A DNA stretch of 15,429 nt. Origin: Methanomicrobiales archaeon. Its GTDB lineage: Archaea; Halobacteriota; Methanomicrobia; Methanomicrobiales; Methanospirillaceae. Positions 13,239 to 15,429 of the stretch are shown piece after piece. The stretch's first letter is position 1. Each line of letters starts with the position of its first letter. The DNA is taken from assembly GCA_012798365.1 (NCBI GenBank), contig JAAZNH010000134.1, forward strand, positions 1-15,429, read 5' to 3'. A program made the translations under genes and the position numbers. Under the pieces are notes generated by a model, which did no database searches, was not told the DNA's origin, and worked only from the letters and a program-made list of their open reading frames with translations.

Positions 13239-13712
13239 ATGACCGGTGAAGCATCAACCCAACCACGGACTGCACTCCTTGTACTCGGCTGCCCGCAGGT
13301 GCCGGTGCAGACCAGTATTGCGCTGTATCTCATCAACCGCTTAAAAAAAGCGGGAATCACACCGGTTGTTGCCGGCAACAAAGCGGCAAACACCCTGCTT
13401 GTGGTGGCAGATCCGGACCGGGTGTACCTGGGTGAAGTGATGGATCTTGACCGGGCGGTTGCCCGGATTTCGGACGGGAAACGGGACTTTGATTCCTGCT
13501 ACGTCTTCATCCACAACGATGCCGGGGTCAGCTATGCCGCTACCATGGGCGCCATCTCAAAAGGGAAGGTTGTGGTTGTTGTCTATGGCGAGCATTATGA
13601 AGAACAGGTGGCAAAAATTGAGTTCCCCTGCACCATAGTAGCGGCAAAAGCTGTCCATAACCCCCTGCCATTGAAAAAGGCACTTGACGAGGCGAAACCA
13701 TGGGCTGCGTAG
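13239..13712 (+). CDS. DUF1890 protein (methanogen-associated)
   Basis: 157 aa, recognised as DUF1890, a family essentially limited to methanogens and of unknown function. It is alpha/beta in pattern: a first strand LLVLGCPQVP (13-22), a helix TSIALYLINRLKKAG (25-39), a central strand YVFIHNDAGVSYAAT (88-102), then VVVVVYGEHYEEQVAK (111-126). Cys18, Cys87, Cys131 and His92 are possible functional residues, but nothing identifies a cofactor. The weak ribosome binding site (AGGA, three bases from the ATG) and the structured leader suggest translational control. Its 3' end overlaps the DUF1894 gene by 13 bases. Confidence 0.85.
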   Translation: MTGEASTQPRTALLVLGCPQVPVQTSIALYLINRLKKAGITPVVAGNKAANTLLVVADPDRVYLGEVMDLDRAVARISDGKRDFDSCYVFIHNDAGVSYAATMGAISKGKVVVVVYGEHYEEQVAKIEFPCTIVAAKAVHNPLPLKKALDEAKPWAA

Positions 13713-13975
13713 AGTCGATGAATTACGAGATTGTCCTGCGGGATGCAACATTCAAGGAGTCCCGGGACTACATCAGGGCACATTTCAAGGAGCACATCGA
13801 TGTCCAGCCGGGCTTCAGGGTCTTCGATGTCCACATCATCGGGCTGCCCCCGATCTCTATCGGTCTTGAGGGGAATTTTGTAATCTTCCCGTATACCAAG
13901 CCCTGCCATGGCACGTTCCTCCTCCGGGTTGAGGATGAAGCAGAGGCTGCCCGGCTGCGGAAGCTGAAGAAATAA
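13700..13975 (+). CDS. DUF1894 protein (methanogen-associated)
   Basis: 91 aa, recognised as DUF1894, a small methanogen family usually found next to DUF1890. Notable segments are the amphipathic helix TFKESRDYIRAHFKEHID, the hydrophobic FDVHIIGLPPISIGLEG (42-58) and FPYTKPCHGTFLLRVED (63-79) with Cys69-His70. The ATG at 13700 has GAGG seven bases upstream and overlaps the DUF1890 end. An in-frame ATG at 13718 just past the DUF1890 stop is an alternative but has no good ribosome binding site. Overlap and family co-occurrence point to a joint function or complex. Function unknown. Confidence 0.85.
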   Translation: MGCVESMNYEIVLRDATFKESRDYIRAHFKEHIDVQPGFRVFDVHIIGLPPISIGLEGNFVIFPYTKPCHGTFLLRVEDEAEAARLRKLKK

Positions 13976-14022
13976 TCCCGGCATGGGTTCCCCTGCCGGG
14001 ATGGTATTGCTCTTCTTTTTTC
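13976..14022 (+). terminator. Intrinsic-like terminator after DUF1894
   Basis: A perfect 8-bp GC-rich stem (TCCCGGCA 13976-13983 with TGCCGGGA 13994-14001, 10-base loop) begins right after the stop codon. It is followed by a pyrimidine tract containing CTTCTTTTTTCC (about 14011-14022). This is the clearest terminator in the window and closes the DUF1890-DUF1894 unit. Confidence 0.75.
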
Positions 14023-14208
14023 CCGTGTTTCCTGTCCTGTCATTCCGGCCCGGAAACCTGGTTGCATGAACGACCTGGTACCCTTTCCGGCAGATCCTGG
14101 AGAAAATTCCCGGCAGAATATAATTCCCGGCCCTGTTGACCTCGTATGCCTCCGCAGGAATGGAGAGGAAGGGGTGGTGTGCCAATGCAAACGACAAGGA
14201 AGATATCC

Positions 14209-14215
14209 TAATATA
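14209..14215 (+). promoter_or_regulatory. TATA box for the response regulator gene
   Basis: TAATATA lies 43 bases before the ATG at 14259, predicting a leader of about 18-20 bases. No strong Shine-Dalgarno sequence is present, only AGGT near 14246. Confidence 0.5.
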
Positions 14216-14258
14216 GGCAATACGGCAAGAACTACTACAAAGTCACAGGTATCCCGGT

Positions 14259-14645
14259 ATGGCAAGCAAAGGAAAGATCCTCCTGATGGATGATGAACAG
14301 ATCATCCTTGATGTCACCCTTGAGGTACTCCAGTTTCTGGGATACGAGGTACAGTTTGCCCGTGATGGTGCACAGGCTGTTGACCTCTATGCAAAGGAAA
14401 AGGCATCCGGCGCCCCCTTTGATGTCGTGATACTCGACCTCTCGGTCCCGGGCGGGATGGGGGGCCGGGAAGCGGTGCAGCAGCTCCGGAACCTGGACCC
14501 CGGTGTAAAAGCCATTGTTTCAAGCGGGTACACGAACGACCCGTGCGTCCAGGAGTATGCCGCCCACGGGTTCTCCGGCAAGCTTGCCAAGCCCTACAAA
14601 ATCAATGATATGAAGTCCCTTCTCGAAGAGTTGATTCAGAAATAA
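14259..14645 (+). CDS. Stand-alone response-regulator receiver domain protein
   Basis: 128 aa single CheY-like receiver with no output domain. The acidic pocket is Asp11-Asp12 (LLMDDEQ), the phosphoacceptor is Asp60 (VVILDLSVPGGMGG), the switch residue is Ser88 or Ser89 (AIVSSGYTNDP), and the conserved lysine is Lys111 (LAKPYK). The sequence type resembles receiver domains of hybrid histidine kinases, so it probably relays or buffers phosphate from a kinase encoded elsewhere. No kinase is adjacent. It converges with the HEAT-repeat gene; ten bases separate the stops. Confidence 0.93.
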   Translation: MASKGKILLMDDEQIILDVTLEVLQFLGYEVQFARDGAQAVDLYAKEKASGAPFDVVILDLSVPGGMGGREAVQQLRNLDPGVKAIVSSGYTNDPCVQEYAAHGFSGKLAKPYKINDMKSLLEELIQK

Positions 14646-14660
14646 GGGATTTTTCTTATT
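14641..14660. terminator. Small bidirectional terminator between convergent genes
   Basis: AATAAG (14641-14646) pairs with CTTATT (14655-14660) around GGATTTTT. The stem contains the stop codons of both converging genes, and a short T-run is available on the plus strand. The stem is weak, so this is tentative. Confidence 0.35.
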
Positions 14661-15429
14661 CGTTTTTGCTGCCCTTTTTCCGGATTTTGGCGATGGCTTC
14701 GCGGGCTGCATGCCGGACATATTCGTCCTTGTCATTGAGCAGCGCTTCCAGCGGTGCAAGGGCCCGCTCGCTGCGGATATTGCCCAGGGCGTCAGCAGCA
14801 CCCCACCGGACATACCAGTCGCTATCGTTCAGGGTGTTCACGAGGGTATCGATCGGTGCATCGCTGCCCAGTTTGCCAAGAGCCCAGATGGAGGGGACCT
14901 GGACAAAGGAATCGGATTCCTTGAGGGCTTTTCCCAGGCACATGACCGCCCGTTTGTCGCCGATCTTACCTAGTGCATCCGCCGCCGCCCAGCGGACATA
15001 CCAGTCCTGGTCATTGACCGACTGGATGAGGGGCTCGACGGCCCGCCGGTCCCGGATCTCCCCGAGAGCCCAGATCGCCCGCACCCGCACCCACCAGATC
15101 CGGTCCTTGAGCGCAAGGATCAGTGCGTCAACTGCCGTTTCTCCGATGAGCGAAAGGGCATAGGCGCTCCTCCACTGGACATCGCTGTTCTCTTCGTGAA
15201 GTGCAGCTATCAGCGGCTGGATGGCAGGTTCCCCGATCTCGGCAAGGACCCGGGTTGCATGCCACCGTACATCCTGATCCGTCTCCCGCAGCGCCCTGAT
15301 GAGCTGGGGTATCGCTGCTTCCCCGATCCGTGCGAGGGCAAGCCCGGCAAGCCACCGCACGTCTTGGTCATTCTCCTTCAGCGCACGGATGAGGGGTTTT
15401 ATTGCCGGCTCACCAATCTCGCCAAGGGC
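14656..15429 (-). CDS. HEAT-repeat (PBS lyase type) protein, 5' end outside the window
   Basis: The open frame continues past the window edge, so the start is missing; 257 residues are visible. They form about nine tandem HEAT-like units of 30-31 residues with consensus AL-x-x-IG-x-x-x-A-x-x-PLI-x-AL-x-D-x-D-x-x-VRW-x-AA. Two units share DWYVRW(A/G)AADALG almost exactly. Such repeats build an alpha-solenoid used for protein binding; the PBS-lyase label refers to the repeat type and does not imply bilin chemistry in an archaeon. The C-terminus is basic (KIRKKGSKNE). No catalytic domain is seen in the visible part. A GTG at 15360 lies inside a repeat and is not the true start. Confidence 0.9.
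   Translation of the reverse strand, partial: ALGEIGEPAIKPLIRALKENDQDVRWLAGLALARIGEAAIPQLIRALRETDQDVRWHATRVLAEIGEPAIQPLIAALHEENSDVQWRSAYALSLIGETAVDALILALKDRIWWVRVRAIWALGEIRDRRAVEPLIQSVNDQDWYVRWAAADALGKIGDKRAVMCLGKALKESDSFVQVPSIWALGKLGSDAPIDTLVNTLNDSDWYVRWGAADALGNIRSERALAPLEALLNDKDEYVRHAAREAIAKIRKKGSKNE

Noticed and set aside
12364..13275. Minus-strand open frame of 303 codons opposite fdhD
   Set aside because: FdhD on the plus strand has family motifs and a coupled start; the opposite frame has none.
14656..15360. HEAT-repeat gene starting at the GTG at 15360
   Set aside because: The frame continues open to the window edge with another clear repeat unit upstream, so the true start lies outside.

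Overview
The window looks like a chromosomal segment of a GC-rich methanogenic euryarchaeon, most likely order Methanomicrobiales and plausibly Methanoregula-like; the genus is inference. Support comes from an archaeal histone, RadA, an archaeal FEN-1 with a PCNA-binding tail, a multi-OB-fold RPA, a presenilin-type intramembrane protease (the best-studied archaeal member is from Methanoculleus), and an adjacent DUF1890/DUF1894 pair typical of methanogens. Several genes have a TATA box 25-30 bases upstream of the start, implying leaderless or short-leader mRNAs.

Layout, left to right. 1-227: a G/C-homopolymer inverted repeat and the hairpins and U-tract that follow fen. 228-1569 (minus): a small two-helix membrane protein followed by fen. 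1630-2562 (plus): presenilin homologue, divergent from the small membrane protein across a short AT-rich promoter. 2563-4976: an accessory block with one AAA/DUF4143 ATPase gene (3004-4332) bracketed by two direct copies of a ~195-bp noncoding element (2613-2807 and 4403-4599). The ATPase start is preceded by 33-bp tandem repeats, and 4600-4976 holds palindromes but no gene. 4977-6038 (minus): Nog1/Obg-class GTPase. 6085-7583 (plus): HTH-CBS regulator, histone, small PRC-barrel protein. 7588-10611 (minus): RPA, then RadA, then a phosphoglycolate-phosphatase-like HAD enzyme whose start overlaps the radA stop. 10785-11933 (minus): LL-diaminopimelate aminotransferase. 12053-13975 (plus): cutA-fdhD (4-base overlap), then DUF1890-DUF1894 (overlapping), closed by a strong terminator. 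14259-14645 (plus): stand-alone response-regulator receiver. 14656-15429 (minus): HEAT-repeat protein cut off by the window edge.

Functionally most of the window is core housekeeping: DNA replication and recombination (FEN-1, RPA, RadA), chromatin (histone), ribosome assembly (GTPase), lysine/diaminopimelate synthesis and formate dehydrogenase maturation. The part least like housekeeping is the repeat-bracketed ATPase cassette. Other points for follow-up are the divergent presenilin/small membrane protein pair, an FdhD that lacks the usual CxxC motif, and a nested RNA-structure candidate upstream of DUF1890. No CRISPR array, tRNA, rRNA or intact insertion sequence was seen.
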